This document shows, one piece after another, positions 13,401 through 20,938 of a DNA stretch of 64,000 nucleotides. Position 1 is the stretch's first letter; the number at the start of each line of letters is the position of its first letter. The position numbers were made by a program, and so were the translations under genes. Under the pieces are notes generated by a model. It was not told where the DNA came from, did no database searches, and saw nothing but the letters and a program-made list of their open reading frames with translations. This stretch comes from Pseudomonas helmanticensis (lineage in GTDB: Bacteria > Pseudomonadota > Gammaproteobacteria > Pseudomonadales > Pseudomonadaceae), in assembly GCF_900182985.1 (NCBI RefSeq), contig NZ_FXUY01000002.1, positions 374,501-438,500 on the forward strand, in the 5' to 3' direction.

Positions 13401-14450
13401 GGCCTGATCGTCCACACGCAGTGCCGGAATGCCAGTGCCGCGCGGCGTGCCGGCGACGAACAGCGTGGCCTCGGCCAGACCGTACGAGGCCATGAAACTG
13501 TCATCGCTAAAACCGCTCACCGCGAACTTGTCGGCGAAGCGTTCCAGGGTGTCGAGGCGGATCGGTTCGGAACCGGAATAGGCCACGCGCCAACGGCTCA
13601 GATCAAGGCGTTCAAGCGCCGATTCGCTGACCCGTTCGCTGCACAGGCGATAGGCAAAATCCGGCCCGCCGCTGATGGTGCCGCCGTATTGGCTGATTGC
13701 TTCGAGCCAGCGCAATGGACGGCCAAGGAAATACGCCGGCGACATCAGGATGCACGGCACGCCGCTGAAGATCGGCTGCAGCAAGCCACCGATCAAGCCC
13801 ATGTCGTGGTACAGCGGCAGCCAACTGACGATGACGTCGTCCGGATTCACGTCAATGCCGAAACCATGGCGGATCAACAGTTCGTTGGCGACCAGATTGC
13901 CGTGGCTGACCTGCACGCCTTTGGGCAAAGCGGTAGAGCCGGAGGTGTATTGCAGGAAGGCGATGTGGTCTTGCGGCAGATTCGGCTCGACCCAGGTTTC
14001 GGCCTGTGCACTGTCGAGGGTATCGACGCACAGCAGCGGCGGCGCGCCTTCGATCTGCTGCAAGGCGTCGCGCAGCTCGGCACTGGTCAGCAACAGAAGC
14101 GGCTCGGCATCGGCAATGATCGACAGCAAACGTTCCTGATGATGGCGACGCGCGGATTCCGGCGGATAGGCCGGCACCGCAATCACCCCGGCGTACAGGC
14201 AACCAAAGAACGCCGCGACGTAGTCCGGACCGCTGGGAAACAGCAACACCGCGCGATCACCGAATTGCGCTTCAGCCTGCAACGCGGCAGCAATGGTGCG
14301 CGCGCGCTGATCGAGTTCGCGATAGCTGAGTACCACAGCTTGCTCTGCGTTTTCGGCGAGAAAACGCAAGGCCAGTTGATCCGGCGTCAGGGCCGCGCGG
14401 CGCTGGAGGGCTTGGACCAGGGTGCTGGGGAGTTCGAACGCGTCGGTCAT
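1452..14450 (-). CDS. pvdL: Pyoverdine chromophore non-ribosomal peptide synthetase PvdL
   Basis: The protein has 4332 residues. The modules, read from motifs, are: acyl-CoA ligase (about 1-570), ACP with LGGNS near 611, C1 (HHIIADG near 800), A1 (about 1130-1620), T1 (LGGHS near 1665), C2 (HHIVTEG near 1857), A2 (about 2190-2690), T2 (LGGDS near 2737), epimerase (HHLVVDG near 2913), C3 (HHILIDA near 3388), A3 (about 3720-4220) and T3 (LGGHS near 4270). There is no thioesterase. This is the AL-ACP / Glu / D-Tyr / Dab layout known for PvdL, which acylates the peptide and makes the chromophore precursor in the cytoplasm. By my hand alignment the A3 pocket reads D-I-W-E-L-T-A-D-D, which I recall as the Dab code, and A1 reads D-V-W-H-F-G-R-I-N. 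The ATG at 14450 has a good ligase N-terminus. Transcription should start at the PvdS promoter at 14603-14626. Confidence 0.96.
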   Translation of the reverse strand: MTDAFELPSTLVQALQRRAALTPDQLALRFLAENAEQAVVLSYRELDQRARTIAAALQAEAQFGDRAVLLFPSGPDYVAAFFGCLYAGVIAVPAYPPESARRHHQERLLSIIADAEPLLLLTSAELRDALQQIEGAPPLLCVDTLDSAQAETWVEPNLPQDHIAFLQYTSGSTALPKGVQVSHGNLVANELLIRHGFGIDVNPDDVIVSWLPLYHDMGLIGGLLQPIFSGVPCILMSPAYFLGRPLRWLEAISQYGGTISGGPDFAYRLCSERVSESALERLDLSRWRVAYSGSEPIRLDTLERFADKFAVSGFSDDSFMASYGLAEATLFVAGTPRGTGIPALRVDDQALAQNRAEPGEGSPIMSCGISQPEHAVLIVEPNTRVELADNAIGEVWAAGPSIALGYWRNPEASAKTFVEHAGRTWLRTGDLGFIRDGELFVTGRLKDMLIVRGHNLYPQDIEKTVENEVEVVRKGRVAAFAVNQNGAEGIGIAAEISRSVQKILPPQALIKAIRQAVAEAYQEAPSVVVLLNPGALPKTSSGKLQRSACRNRLADGSLDSYAVFPSTASETQEATTSVSELEALIGKIWAEQLNVKQVNADDHFFLLGGNSIAATQVIARVREELALELNLRLLFEAPTLSAFAAAVAQQQQDGGSAQGAIAALSRSEPMPQSLAQNRLWITWQLDPQSSAYNIPGALRLRGELDEDALRASFQQLIERHESLRTRFFERDGVALQQVDAAAEFNLQLIDISDLPAHEREARAQQIREDEARSQFDLEKGPLLWVTLVRLDDEDHQLLVTLHHIIADGWSLNILIDEFSRLYAAASQGATASLAPLPTQYADYGSWQRQWLAQGEGERQLAYWKNQLGDEHPALELATDYPRSAKQTHSAARHTVRLGVSLSDAIRNTAQAHQSTPFMLLLSAFQSLLHRYSGQRDIRIGVPNANRPRLETQGLIGFFINTQVLRAKIDSRLSFVELLGQTREATLGAQANQDLPFEQLLEAFPQAREQGLFQVMFNHQQRDLSALKRLPGLLAEELPWHSREAKFDLQLHSEEDRNGRLTLSFDYASELFDAATIERLCEHFSNLLRDVCERPQQAIGDLQLLTINEHDQQKNWSVAPCTPAQQWLPELLNEQARQTPERTALVWEGGSLDFAELHNQANRLAHYLRDKGVGPDVCVAIAAERSPQLLIGLLAIIKAGGAYVPLDPDYPAERLAYMLSDSGVELLLTQTELLDRLPASDGVSVIAMDALHLENWPSQAPGLHLHGDNLAYVIYTSGSTGQPKGVGNTHAALAERLQWMQNTYALNETDVLMQKAPISFDVSVWECFWPLITGARLLIAGPGEHRDPHRIAQLVQEHGVTTLHFVPPLLALFIDEPLSAECTSLRRVFSGGEALPAELRNRVLAQLPAVQLHNRYGPTETAINVTHWHCTAADGERSPIGRPLGNVICRVLDADLNPVPAGVPGELCISGIGLARGYLGRPSLTAERFVVDPLGEQGARLYRTGDRARWIADGVIEYLGRLDQQVKLRGFRVEPEEIEARLLAQNGVAQAVVLVRETAAGAQLIGYFTATDASVDADEQITRLKTALAAELPEYMVPAQLMRLDAMPLSPSGKLDRRTLPEPQWQVREHVEPVTELQQQIAAIWREVLGLAQVGLRDDFFALGGHSLLATQIISRSRQACDVELPLRALFEHSELGDFAEQIRLIQVSGRTNKQPPIDKVDRSKPVPLSYSQQRMWFLWQMEPDSPAYNVGGMARLRGVLHVERFESALQALILRHETLRTTFPSVDGVARQQVHAETGVRMGWKDFSKFAADLREQKVQQLADEEAHLPFDLETGPLLRACLVKTAEHEHYFVLTLHHIVTEGWAMDIFARELSALYEAFVDDRDSPLEPLPVQYLDYSVWQRNWLESGERQRQLDYWTAQLGREHPLLELPGDRPRPPVQSHQGELFRFDLSDDLAARVRAFNAQNGLTLFMTMTAALATLLYRYSGQTDLRIGAPVANRIRPESEGLIGAFLNTQVLRCQLDGMMAVSELFEQVRHTVIEGQSHQDLPFDHLVEALQPPRSAAYNPLFQVMCNVQRWEFQQSRMLAGMTVEYLANDARATKFDLNLEVTDLDHRLGCCLTYSTDLFDEPTIARMARHWRNLLEALIADPHQRLSELPLLDSPEQQQLLDSLGIEPGEHRLDQCIHHLFAEQALARKDAPALTFAGQTLCYAELDARANRLAWALRERGVGPQVRVGLALERSLEMVVGLLAILKAGGAYVPLDPEYPLDRLHYMIEDSRIGLLLSDRAMFNALGDLPSSVARWCLEDDSAALADYPASELPFISLPQHQAYLIYTSGSTGKPKGVVVSHGEIAMHCQAVIERFGMRPDDCELHFYSINFDAATERLLVPLLSGAQVVLRAQGQWDAEEICGLIRTHKINVLGFTPSYGSQLAQFLSTQNQILPVRMIITGGEALTGEHLQRIRAAFKPSMFFNAYGPTETVVMPLASLAPEVLEEGASSVPIGSVIGARVAYILDADLALVPQGATGELFVGGAGLAQAYHDRPGITAERFIADPFATDGGRMYRTGDLVRQRSDGLVEYLGRIDHQVKIRGFRIELGEIETRLLDHESIREAVVLALDTPSGKQLVGYLVTEAAEQSEAKQAELRDALKSQLKAQLPDYMVPTHLILLASMPLTANGKLDRRALPAPDPELNRQDYVAPSNELEQTLAQIWCAVLNVEQVGLNDNFFELGGDSILSIQVVSRARQQGIHFSPRDLFQHQTVQTLAAVASRTEQVTAEQGLVVGESRLTPIQHWFFDTDIPERQHWNQALLLEPTVALEPHRLEQALLAVIEQHDALRLRFTESDSQWQASHQPVSDAAVLWQVRVPSMDKCAALFADAQRSLDLAQGPLLRAVLVDGPQGQQRLFIAIHHLVVDGVSWRVLLDDLQTVYRQLDAEQAVKLPAKTSAFKDWAARLQAYAGSESLREELSWWQTQLAGPSADLPCENPQGGQQNRHAQTVSVRLDAEHTRQLLQQAPAAYRTQVNDLLLTALARVLCRWSGQPSALIQLEGHGRETLFDEIDLTRTVGWFTSAYPLRLTPHNIEEAAGQGASIKAIKEQLRAVPHKGLGYGVLRYLADDLSQRSMAALPQAPITFNYLGQFDQSFGSDALFRPLDEPVGAAHDPQAPLPNELSVDSQVYGGELLLRWTFSAERYDAQTINDLADAYLGELQSLIDHCLQDDAGGLTPSDFPLAKLTQAQLDALPVPAAHIEDVYPLTPMQEGMLLHTLLEPGTGLYYMQDRYRINSELDAERFAQAWQAVIARHEALRASFCWNVGEDMLQVIHTPGRTPIEYLDWSAIAETEQEPKLQALLKNEREAGFDLLNQAPFHLRLIKVGAARYWFMMSNHHILIDAWCRSLLMNDFFEIYTAVGEGREAQLAVPPRYRDYIGWLQRQSLAEARQWWQHNLQGFERTTPIPSDRPFLREHAGESGGMIVGDRYTRLNVEDGARLRELAQAHQLTINTFAQAAWALVLRRMSGDRDVLFGVTVAGRPVEMPEMQRTVGLFINSIALRVQMPADDERSSVRQWLSGLLDSNMQLREYEYLPLVNIQEQSELPKGQPLFDSLFVFENAPVEVSVLDRAQSLNATSDSGRTHTNFPLTAVCYPGDDLGLHLSYDQRYFDESTIERMLGEFKRLLLALVDGFHGDMADLPLLGAEEQDFLLHGCNQSGHDYPLEQSYVALFEAQVAAHPQRIAATCLDQQQSYAELNHNANRLGHALVAAGVHMDQPVALLGERNLDLLGMIIGSFKAGAGYLPLDPGLPSQRLQRIIELSRTPVLVCTQACVEQAQTLLDEFSCANRPKLLVWEEIQAAATSAQDLGIYSAPDNLAYVIYTSGSTGLPKGVMVEQRGMLNNQLSKVPYLNLSNADVIAQTASQSFDISVWQFLAAPLFGARVDIVPNTIAHDPQGLLVHVQAQGITVLESVPSLIQGMLASERLSLDGLRWMLPTGEAMPPELAHQWLLRYPDIGLVNAYGPAECSDDVAFFRVDMASTRGSYLPIGTPTDNNLLYLVDGALELVPLGAVGELCVAGTGVGRGYVSDPLRTAPVFVPNPFGAPGERLYRTGDLARRRSDGVLEYVGRVDHQVKIRGYRIELGEIEARLHEQPEVRDGAVGVQEGVNGKHLVGYLVAADSALNPSERLERIKQRLRAELPEYMVPLHWLWLDQLPLNANGKLDRKALPALEIGQLQSQDYLAPRNELEQTLADIWAEVLKVEQVGVRDNFFELGGHSLLATQIASRVQKSLQRDVPLRAMFECSTVEELAEYIDGLAASDITEEKVDRLNDLMAELEGL

Positions 14451-14602
14451 GAGGTTTCCTGCCTGAATTCGGCTTGCTAATGGAATCGGGTTGCTGCGTC
14501 ACGCCCCTCAAGGGCATGCAGGGCGCGGTCTGTGCCGACCGCGCAAGGCATGGGAATGCTGTCTGGCCGGGGCTCTGTACCCGGAACCATTCACCAATGA
14601 GA

Positions 14603-14626
14603 ACGGATGACGTCTTGAAATAATTA
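14603..14626 (-). promoter_or_regulatory. Probable PvdS-dependent promoter of pvdL
   Basis: On the minus strand the bases read TAATT, then 16 bases, then CGT. The known PvdS (iron-starvation) promoter is TAAAT-N16/17-CGT, so there is one mismatch. The element lies about 150 bases upstream of the pvdL start, leaving a long leader. Confidence 0.65.
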
Positions 14627-14715
14627 GTCGGCAGGCTGGATAGCCAATGGGGCCGGGGTGCGGCCGCGTGTCGCAGTTCGCAGAACGCACCGTTGTGGAT
14701 CATTAATTCTTTTTC

Positions 14716-14734
14716 TCAATTGACAATCATTATC
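14716..14734. promoter_or_regulatory. Fur box upstream of pvdS
   Basis: TCAATTGACAATCATTATC matches the classical 19-base Fur consensus at 14 of 19 positions, with the right half (AATCATTATC) perfect. It overlaps the -35 of the pvdS promoter, the standard arrangement for iron repression of pvdS. Confidence 0.8.
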
Positions 14735-14748
14735 ATTCAACATAATTT
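14720..14748 (+). promoter_or_regulatory. Sigma-70 promoter of pvdS
   Basis: TTGACA (14720-14725), a 17-base spacer and TAATTT (14743-14748) form a near-consensus housekeeping promoter about 70 bases before the pvdS ATG. The Fur box covers its -35. Confidence 0.75.
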
Positions 14749-14819
14749 GTCGCTCGATGTGTAGGACGGCCCCGTCCCCCAGGCGTCCCACTAACCTATT
14801 TGGCAGCAAGGTGATTTCC

Positions 14820-15374
14820 ATGACGGAACAAGTATCCACAAGCAGGTGCGATTCACCGCTACTTCAGGCATTCGTCGAAAATCGACTGATTCTGGTCAAG
14901 ATTGCAGCGCGCATTACCGGCTGCCGCTCGCGTGCCGAGGATGTGGTGCAGGATGCGTTTTTCCGACTGCAATCGGCACCACCGATCACGTCGTCGATCA
15001 AGGCCCAGCTGAGTTATCTGTTTCAGATCGTGCGCAACCTCGCCATCGATCACTACCGCAAACAGGCGCTCGAGCAGAAGTACGCCGGCCCTGAAGAGGA
15101 AGGGCTGAACGTGGTCATTCAGGGTGCTTCGCCGGAAACCTCACACATCAATTTCTCCACCCTGGAACACATCGCCGACGCGCTGACCGAGCTGCCGAGC
15201 CGGACCCGTTATGCGTTCGAGATGTATCGCCTGCACGGCGTGCCGCAGAAAGACATCGCCAAGGAACTGGGCGTTTCGCCGACCCTGGTCAACTTCATGA
15301 TTCGCGATGCGCTGGTGCACTGCCGCAAGGTCTCGAGCAGTCGCCGCGATGTGGTGATTGCCGGTCGCCGGTAA
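14820..15374 (+). CDS. pvdS: Extracytoplasmic-function sigma factor PvdS
   Basis: The 184-residue product is an iron-starvation ECF sigma factor, close to the length of P. aeruginosa PvdS. Region 2 is visible as AEDVVQDAFFRLQ and LSYLFQIVRNLAIDHYRKQ. Region 4 is visible as LPSRTRYAFEMYRLHGVPQ and KDIAKELGVSPTLV. It directs RNA polymerase to pyoverdine genes and is normally held back by the anti-sigma factor FpvR. The ATG at 14820 was preferred over an upstream in-frame ATG because MTEQVSTSRCDSPLLQ is the usual start and the upstream part carries the promoter. It is divergent from pvdL with no pvdG-like gene between them, unlike P. aeruginosa PAO1. Two PvdS-type promoters occur within 2 kb of this gene. 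Confidence 0.95.
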   Translation: MTEQVSTSRCDSPLLQAFVENRLILVKIAARITGCRSRAEDVVQDAFFRLQSAPPITSSIKAQLSYLFQIVRNLAIDHYRKQALEQKYAGPEEEGLNVVIQGASPETSHINFSTLEHIADALTELPSRTRYAFEMYRLHGVPQKDIAKELGVSPTLVNFMIRDALVHCRKVSSSRRDVVIAGRR

Positions 15375-15394
15375 GACCGCGTCGTCAGATAGAA

Positions 15395-15458
15395 AAAGAT
15401 CGCAGCCTGCGGCAGCTCCTACATGAGAACCCTGCCGCAGGCTGCGATCTTTGGCTTT
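15395..15458. repeat. REP-type hairpin, likely transcription terminator of pvdS
   Basis: Near-perfect inverted arms (15395-15415 and 15432-15452, AAAGATCGCAGCCTGCGGCAG) are followed by a T-rich tract on the plus strand. It lies between the convergent pvdS and pvdYII-like genes and shares its arms with 403-457. Confidence 0.75.
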
Positions 15459-15469
15459 TTTGAATGACC

Positions 15470-16483
15470 TCAGGCCAGCTTGCACCGATCAAAAAACCGC
15501 TCACGCCCCAGAATCATCAACGCCGCGCGCTTGTGCGGGAAGTCGAATTCCTTCTCGCAGTGGAAGCACTGATTCTGCATATGGCCAATCATCTTCGCGT
15601 TATCGGCACGCGGCTCGGCGACCACCCGCTGGGTGCGCGGATCATCGAGAAACAGGTAATGCACCAGCGCCGATAACCAGCTCGCCACTTTGTGCGGGCC
15701 GCGGTGATCTTCCTCGCCGACCAGCATGTGAATGCCACGGTCGAAGTTATCGGCATCGTAGAACGGCGCGATGCGATCTTCCTTGGCCCAATAAGCCTCG
15801 AAATAGGCAAACGGCTGATCATCGAAGCAGCCGATCAACGTTAGCGTGTGCGGATCGGTGTCGAGTTTGCTCAGGTACTCACGATGCTTTTCGATACTGC
15901 CCTCCTCCTGCCAGAAACTGGCGACACGAGGGCTGTTCTGCCAGCGATTGAATCGCGGCAGATCTTCTTCGATCTCCACGGTTCGCAGGGAAATCCACGC
16001 ACCCAGGCGCGCATCGAAACGCCGATAGACTTCACCACGCGGCTTCACCGGTCGCAGCGGATGGCGCTTGCCTTGGCTGATGACCATTTGCTGCGGGTAG
16101 CTGCCGGTCAGCGAAGTGCCGAGCCACGGTTGCGGCAGTTGCCAGAACAGCGTGCGTTCGCAGCGATATTCGCCGGCCACTTCAGTGCTTACCAGCAAAC
16201 CGCTGAGCAACGCTTCGGTCGGCGGCTGATCCAGTTGCCAGGTCAATTGCTGGCAGTCAGGATCGCGGGCGAACAGCCAATAACAGGCGGCCCACAGCGC
16301 TTGCCCGGGCGGCAAGGCAAAACGCTCATCGATCTGAATCGGCCCTTTGGCCTCACGATCAAGGCGCAGGCGAATCAGCGGCTGCCCGTCCAGGCTCAGG
16401 CTCAGACGGCTTTCGGTGGCATCAGCGATCAGTTGACTGCCCGAAGGCAACGCAAGGGCAGTCAGTTCATTCAGATTGGACAT
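15470..16483 (-). CDS. pvdYII: Siderophore-type N-acyltransferase, probable N5-hydroxyornithine acetylase PvdYII
   Basis: This 337-residue protein has a C-terminal GNAT domain of the IucB/AlcB/RhbD siderophore type. Signature segments are RFNRWQNSPRVASFWQEEG, YFEAYWAKEDRI and GEEDHRGPHKVASWLSALVHY, then VAEPRADNAKMIGHMQNQCF. The N-terminal half is a divergent accessory region. This family acetylates hydroxylamine side chains such as N5-hydroxyornithine or N6-hydroxylysine. In P. fluorescens and P. syringae such a gene, pvdYII, replaces the formyltransferase pvdF of P. aeruginosa. Two observations tie it to pyoverdine: it is adjacent to pvdS, and a perfect PvdS promoter lies 41 bases upstream. 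The exact substrate is inferred. The start ATG at 16483 gives MSNLNELTALALPSG. Confidence 0.8.
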   Translation of the reverse strand: MSNLNELTALALPSGSQLIADATESRLSLSLDGQPLIRLRLDREAKGPIQIDERFALPPGQALWAACYWLFARDPDCQQLTWQLDQPPTEALLSGLLVSTEVAGEYRCERTLFWQLPQPWLGTSLTGSYPQQMVISQGKRHPLRPVKPRGEVYRRFDARLGAWISLRTVEIEEDLPRFNRWQNSPRVASFWQEEGSIEKHREYLSKLDTDPHTLTLIGCFDDQPFAYFEAYWAKEDRIAPFYDADNFDRGIHMLVGEEDHRGPHKVASWLSALVHYLFLDDPRTQRVVAEPRADNAKMIGHMQNQCFHCEKEFDFPHKRAALMILGRERFFDRCKLA

Positions 16484-16523
16484 GGGTCGGGCTCACGATA
16501 ATCGTCGACAGTTCAACGATGGG

Positions 16524-16547
16524 ACGTGATCCGCGCAGGGAAATTTA
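16524..16547 (-). promoter_or_regulatory. PvdS-dependent promoter of the pvdYII-like gene
   Basis: The minus strand reads TAAAT, exactly 16 bases, then CGT, preceded by GGC and followed by TTCCC. This is a full match to the known iron-starvation promoter. The CGT ends 41 bases before the start codon, a normal leader length. Confidence 0.85.
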
Positions 16548-16570
16548 GCCTTTGCCGGGAAATCACTGCC

Positions 16571-17368
16571 TCAGTGGTGAGGCACTGGCACCACGGCAAT
16601 CTTGTACGGATCGAAAATCTTCAGCATTTCACCGTTGTCGCGCAAACCCTGCAGCAGTCTGGAAAATGCCTCGCCGGTGATCGGCGCGGTTGGCCGCAGG
16701 ATCGCGTAATGGTGATAGACCTGATCGATACGCTGCGAGACCAGCAGCTCCTCACGGACTTTTTCATTGCGCAGCAGATAATCGAACAGATAGGAACGCG
16801 TCACCAGCGCAATATCGGCGCGCCCGCGCAGGACCATCAGCAAGTTGCTGTCGTGAGAATAGGTCAACGTCGCGTTGAAGTTTTGAGCGAGGAACTTGGG
16901 GTCTGCGTTGAAGTTGGCGAATTCGTAGTGATAGCCGCTGAACAACGCCAGACGCTTGTCGGTCAGGCTGGCGAAGTAATTTTGCTGGCGGCCGTCTTCA
17001 CGTTGCGCGACGAAAATCTCGGCGTCTTCCAGGCCCATATCGACATCGGTGTGAGGAATATCCTTCCAGCCCCATTCCGGATTCTCGAAGATCGCCATGT
17101 CGATCCGGCCCTGCTTGAAATCACCAAAGCGCCGTGGAATCGACGTCGGCACGAGGACGAACTGGTAGTCGCTTTGCTGCGCGTTCAGGGCCTCGACCAA
17201 TTGCGGCAGCAGGCCGGTGTCGGCACCGTTTTCCGGGCGAACGGTGTAAGGCGGAAAATGCGCCGCGCCGACCCGAACCAGTTGCGCTGCCTGAGCGGGC
17301 AATACCCATATTGCAGCCAGCGCTGCGAGCATCAACCCCGCAGCCGTCCGAATTGGCGAAGACTTCAA
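16571..17368 (-). CDS. Periplasmic substrate-binding protein, SBP_bac_3 family
   Basis: The 265-residue product starts with a signal peptide (KSSPIRTAAGLMLAALAAI, then VLPAQA before AQLVRVG). A bacterial family-3 solute-binding fold follows, with AHFPPYTVRPENGADTGLLP and a later RGRADIALVTRSYLFDYLL. There is no ABC permease or ATPase beside it, so it may be an orphan binding protein rather than part of a complete transporter here. The start at 17368 is TTG with a GGGGAG ribosome site upstream. Its end lies only 24 bases from the pvdYII promoter, but nothing shows that it belongs to the iron regulon. The ligand is unknown. Confidence 0.8.
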   Translation of the reverse strand: MKSSPIRTAAGLMLAALAAIWVLPAQAAQLVRVGAAHFPPYTVRPENGADTGLLPQLVEALNAQQSDYQFVLVPTSIPRRFGDFKQGRIDMAIFENPEWGWKDIPHTDVDMGLEDAEIFVAQREDGRQQNYFASLTDKRLALFSGYHYEFANFNADPKFLAQNFNATLTYSHDSNLLMVLRGRADIALVTRSYLFDYLLRNEKVREELLVSQRIDQVYHHYAILRPTAPITGEAFSRLLQGLRDNGEMLKIFDPYKIAVVPVPHH

Positions 17369-17460
17369 AACACCCCACTCCCCGAAAAAATACCGATCAT
17401 TGCATTCAAGCTAGGCGGTTTCGCCCAGTTAGCCAGTTTCCCGGTTCGATAGAAAGTCGC

Positions 17461-18084
17461 TCAACGCTCTTCGAGGACCAGAATCAACGCCTCTTCAGCC
17501 AGCTGTTCGAGGCTCAAACCACCGCCAGCACGGAACCATGTGGTGGTCCAGGACAGTGCGCCCGTGAGGAAACGTCGGGTAATAAATACGTCGCCGCGAA
17601 TAAAACCTTGCGCCTTGGCTTCGCCGAGCACTTGCAGCCACAACTCTTCATAAACATCGCGCAACGCCAGCACCTTGGCCTGGCCGTCTTCGGACAACGA
17701 GCGCCATTCGTAAACCAGCACCGCCATCGCTTCGCCACTGCCGCCCATGATCGACTGCAATTCACAGCGGATCAGCGCCAGCACCCGCTCGCGCACATTG
17801 CCGGCTTCGGCGAGTGCCGCGCGCATCAATGCAGTGTTGTAACGGATGGTTTCTTCCATCACCGCACGGAGAATTTCATCCTTGCTTTTGAAGTGATGAA
17901 AAATGCTCCCCGACTGAATGCCGACTGCACCGGCCAGATCACGCACCGTGGTGCGTTCGTAACCTTTGTTACGGAACAGGTGAGCCGCCACTTGCAGCAA
18001 TTTGCCGCGGGCGCTGTCCGGGTCGGTCAACTGACCTTCGTCGACCAATTCGCGCATGACCCTCAGGGCTTTTTGCTCGTCCAC
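17461..18084 (-). CDS. atuR: TetR-family repressor of the atu operon, AtuR
   Basis: The 207-residue product has an N-terminal TetR helix-turn-helix (AAHLFRNKGYERTTVRDLAG, then AVGIQSGSIFHHFKSKDEI) and an all-helical ligand domain with WTTTWFRAGGGLS near the C-terminus. It starts with GTG at 18084, preceded by AGGAG. It is divergent from atuA. In P. aeruginosa AtuR represses the acyclic terpene utilisation genes by binding two inverted repeats in the atuR-atuA gap. Here two such repeats are present at 18162 and 18206. Its function is therefore well supported by family, position and operators. Confidence 0.9.
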   Translation of the reverse strand: MDEQKALRVMRELVDEGQLTDPDSARGKLLQVAAHLFRNKGYERTTVRDLAGAVGIQSGSIFHHFKSKDEILRAVMEETIRYNTALMRAALAEAGNVRERVLALIRCELQSIMGGSGEAMAVLVYEWRSLSEDGQAKVLALRDVYEELWLQVLGEAKAQGFIRGDVFITRRFLTGALSWTTTWFRAGGGLSLEQLAEEALILVLEER

Positions 18085-18161
18085 CCGTTCTCTCCTACAG
18101 TCGATCAGTCTGTTGCCCCCTGAAACCGCAGGGTTGCGCGCAATTTAAGCCGCCAGCGACG

Positions 18162-18179
18162 ACCAAGCAAGCGCTTGGG
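18162..18179 (-). promoter_or_regulatory. AtuR operator, copy 1
   Basis: The minus strand reads CCCAAGCGCTTGCTTGGT, which matches copy 2 at 17 of 18 positions. The core is CCAAGC-N4-GCTTGG. It lies between atuR and atuA. Confidence 0.8.
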
Positions 18180-18205
18180 CAGAAGATAATCTTAGCCATT
18201 TACAA

Positions 18206-18223
18206 ACCAAGCGCTTGCTTGGT
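18206..18223 (+). promoter_or_regulatory. AtuR operator, copy 2
   Basis: ACCAAGCGCTTGCTTGGT has the palindromic core CCAAGC-GCTT-GCTTGG. Its centre is 44 bases from that of copy 1 (about four helical turns) and the copies are in opposite orientation, which suits cooperative binding by two repressor dimers. Confidence 0.8.
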
Positions 18224-18268
18224 AGCCTCAAGGCACTTCTGTCGCAGGTTCCTGAGTCGGAGATAAAA

Positions 18269-20053
18269 ATGCCAAACACCGTCCGCATCGGATGCGCCAG
18301 TGCATTCTGGGGTGACACGTCTACCGCCGCCGCGCAGCTTGTGGCCGGAGGGCGCCTGGATTATCTGGTGTTCGATTACCTGGCCGAGATCACCCTGTCG
18401 ATCATGGCCGGCGCACGCATGAAAGATCCGCAGGCGGGTTTCGCCGGTGACTTCATCGAAGTCCTGACGCCGCTGTTGCCACAACTTGCAGAACAGAACA
18501 TCCGCGTCATCAGCAACGCCGGCGGGGTCAATCCGCTCGCCTGCGCCGCCGCATTGCAAGCAGCCTGCGACAAGGCCGGAGTAACACTGAAGATCGCCGT
18601 TTTACTGGGTGATGATCTGCAACCGCAATTCAAACAGCTCAGTGGCATCCGCGAGATGTTCAGCGGCGCCCCGCTGCCGCCGCTGTGCGTGTCGACCAAC
18701 GCCTACCTCGGCGCACCGGGCATCGTCGAAGCCCTGCGCCTGGGCGCCGACATTGTCATCACCGGGCGAGTGGTCGACAGCGCCGTGGTCAGCGCCGCAC
18801 TGGTGCACGAATTCGGCTGGTCATGGCACGACTACGACAAACTTGCGCAAGCCGCGCTGGCCGGGCACATCATCGAATGTGGCGCGCAATGCACCGGCGG
18901 CAATTTCACCGATTGGCGCGACGTGCCGGATTACGAACACATCGGCTTTCCTATCGTTGAAGTCAGCACCGACAGCCAATTCACCGTCAGCAAACCCGAG
19001 GGCTCCGGCGGACTGGTCACACCGCTGACGGTCGGCGAACAGATGCTCTATGAAATTGGTGACCCACAGGCGTATCTGTTACCCGATGTGGTCTGCGATT
19101 TCACTGAAGTCAGGCTTCAGCAGCAAGGCAAGAACATCGTCCATGTGCATGGCGCCAAAGGCTTGCCGCCGAGTGACAAATACAAGGTCAGCGCGACCTC
19201 GCCGGATGGTTTCCGCTGCACCGCCAGTTGCCTGATTGCCGGCATCGATGCGGTGGAAAAGGCTCAGCGCGTCAGTCAGGCGATCATCGATAAAACCGCA
19301 GAGATGTTCAGCCAGCGCGGCTGGGCGCCCTATAGCGAAACCAGTATCGAACTGCTCGGCAGCGAAGCCACCTACGGCCCCCACGGTCAGCGCCGCGACA
19401 GTCGCGAAGTAGTGATCAAACTCGCCGTACGGCATCCGCACAAACAGGCGTTGGTACTGTTCTCGCGGGAAATCGCCCAGGCCGCGACCGGCATGGCGCC
19501 GGGTCTGACCGGCATCGTCGGTGGACGGCCAACGGTGTACCCGCTGATCCGGCTGTTCTCGTTCCTGATCGAGAAAAGCGCCTGCACCCTGCAAATCGAG
19601 ATGGCCGGTGAGCGCCATCCTTGCGCCCTGCCCGCGCAGGTGGCGCTCGACAGCGAAGACTTGCCGATTGCTCATCAACCGCCGAAACCACAGGGCCGCG
19701 CCGATGCCAGCGTGGCGCTGGTAAAACTGGCCGTGGCGCGCTCTGGTGACAAGGGCAATCACAGCAACATCGGCGTGATGCCGCGCCAGCCTGAATATCT
19801 GCCGTGGATTGCCGAAGCGTTGACTCCGGCCGTGATCGTCGACTGGATGAGCCATGTGCTCGATCCGATCCACGGCCGCGTCGAACGCTGGTATCTGCCC
19901 GGCACCCACAGCCTCAATTTTCTCCTGGAAAACGCTCTCGGCGGTGGCGGCGTGGCCAGTCTGCGCATCGACCCGCAAGGCAAAGCCTTCGCCCAGCAAT
20001 TATTGGAAATCCAGATCCCGGTGCCGCAGAGCATCGCCGAACAGCTCGACTAG
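18269..20053 (+). CDS. atuA: Acyclic terpene utilisation protein AtuA
   Basis: This 594-residue protein is the AtuA (DUF1446) family member of the citronellol/geraniol pathway. The N-terminus [20 protein letters not shown] and the internal [15 protein letters not shown] are typical. The last 110 residues ([20 protein letters not shown] onward) form the C-terminal AtuA-like domain. Its exact biochemical step is not established, although it is required for growth on acyclic terpenes in P. aeruginosa. The ATG at 18269 has GGAG six bases upstream; an earlier in-frame start would overlap the operator. It is the first gene of atuABCDEF and should be repressed by AtuR. Confidence 0.93.
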   Translation: MPNTVRIGCASAFWGDTSTAAAQLVAGGRLDYLVFDYLAEITLSIMAGARMKDPQAGFAGDFIEVLTPLLPQLAEQNIRVISNAGGVNPLACAAALQAACDKAGVTLKIAVLLGDDLQPQFKQLSGIREMFSGAPLPPLCVSTNAYLGAPGIVEALRLGADIVITGRVVDSAVVSAALVHEFGWSWHDYDKLAQAALAGHIIECGAQCTGGNFTDWRDVPDYEHIGFPIVEVSTDSQFTVSKPEGSGGLVTPLTVGEQMLYEIGDPQAYLLPDVVCDFTEVRLQQQGKNIVHVHGAKGLPPSDKYKVSATSPDGFRCTASCLIAGIDAVEKAQRVSQAIIDKTAEMFSQRGWAPYSETSIELLGSEATYGPHGQRRDSREVVIKLAVRHPHKQALVLFSREIAQAATGMAPGLTGIVGGRPTVYPLIRLFSFLIEKSACTLQIEMAGERHPCALPAQVALDSEDLPIAHQPPKPQGRADASVALVKLAVARSGDKGNHSNIGVMPRQPEYLPWIAEALTPAVIVDWMSHVLDPIHGRVERWYLPGTHSLNFLLENALGGGGVASLRIDPQGKAFAQQLLEIQIPVPQSIAEQLD

Positions 20054-20065
20054 AGGATGGTTTGC

Positions 20066-20935
20066 ATGGCTTACGCGTCGATTTTCAACGCCGATCTGTT
20101 CAGCGGCCAGACCATCATTGTCACCGGTGGTGGCAGCGGCATCGGCCGCTGCACCGCACATGAACTGGCAGCACTCGGCGCCAATGTGCTGCTGGTCGGG
20201 CGCAAGCCGGAAAAGCTCGAAAAGGTCGCCGCCGAAATCGCCGAGGACGGTGGCCGTGCGCACTGGCAGGCCTGCGATATCCGCGATGAAGAAGCGGTGA
20301 AACAACTGGTCAGGGAGCTGATCGCCGAGCACGGGCCGATTCATGGACTGGTCAACAATGCGGGCGGCCAATACCCGTCGCCGCTGGCCTCGATCAATCA
20401 GAAAGGTTTCGAAACCGTGCTGCGTACCAATCTGGTCGGCGGCTTTCTGATGGCGCGGGAAGTGTTCAACCAGTCGATGAGCAAACACGGCGGCAACATC
20501 GTCAACATGCTCGCCGACATGTGGGGCGGCATGCCCGGCATGGGTCATTCGGGCGCGGCGCGTGCGGGCATGGATAACTTCACCAAGACCGCCGCGTTCG
20601 AATGGGGTTATGCCGGCGTGCGGGTCAACGCTGTGGCGCCGGGCTGGATCGCCTCAAGCGGCATGGACACTTATGAAGGTGCGTTCAAAGCGGTGATTCC
20701 GACCCTGCGCGAGCATGTGCCACTCAAGCGCATCGGCACCGAATCGGAAGTCAGCGCGGCGATCGTGTTTCTGCTCAGCCCGGCGGCGGCGTTCATCAGC
20801 GGCAGCACCTTGAAAATCGATGGTGCGGCCAGCCTTGGCAGTCGCGCGTGGCCGCTGCACAAGGCGACTCACAGCGAGTCGTTCAATGGTTTTCACCGGG
20901 CGTACCTTCCGGATGTCCTCAAGGACAAGGAGTAA
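20066..20935 (+). CDS. atuB: Short-chain dehydrogenase AtuB
   Basis: The 289-residue product is a classical SDR. It has the cofactor motif TGGGSGIGRC near the N-terminus, NNAGGQYPSP in place of NNAG, an internal VNAVAPGW segment and SGSTLKIDGAAS at the C-terminus. The usual catalytic tyrosine pattern YxxxK is not obvious: the region reads GHSGAARAGMDNFTKTAAFE, as in the 2,4-dienoyl-CoA reductase-like SDRs. AtuB is thought to oxidise a terpene alcohol or act on a CoA intermediate in the citronellol/geraniol pathway; its step is not settled. It starts 12 bases after the atuA stop; ATG 20066 is preferred to ATG 20057 because AGAGG is nine bases upstream. Confidence 0.88.
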   Translation: MAYASIFNADLFSGQTIIVTGGGSGIGRCTAHELAALGANVLLVGRKPEKLEKVAAEIAEDGGRAHWQACDIRDEEAVKQLVRELIAEHGPIHGLVNNAGGQYPSPLASINQKGFETVLRTNLVGGFLMAREVFNQSMSKHGGNIVNMLADMWGGMPGMGHSGAARAGMDNFTKTAAFEWGYAGVRVNAVAPGWIASSGMDTYEGAFKAVIPTLREHVPLKRIGTESEVSAAIVFLLSPAAAFISGSTLKIDGAASLGSRAWPLHKATHSESFNGFHRAYLPDVLKDKE

Positions 20936-20938
20936 GCC

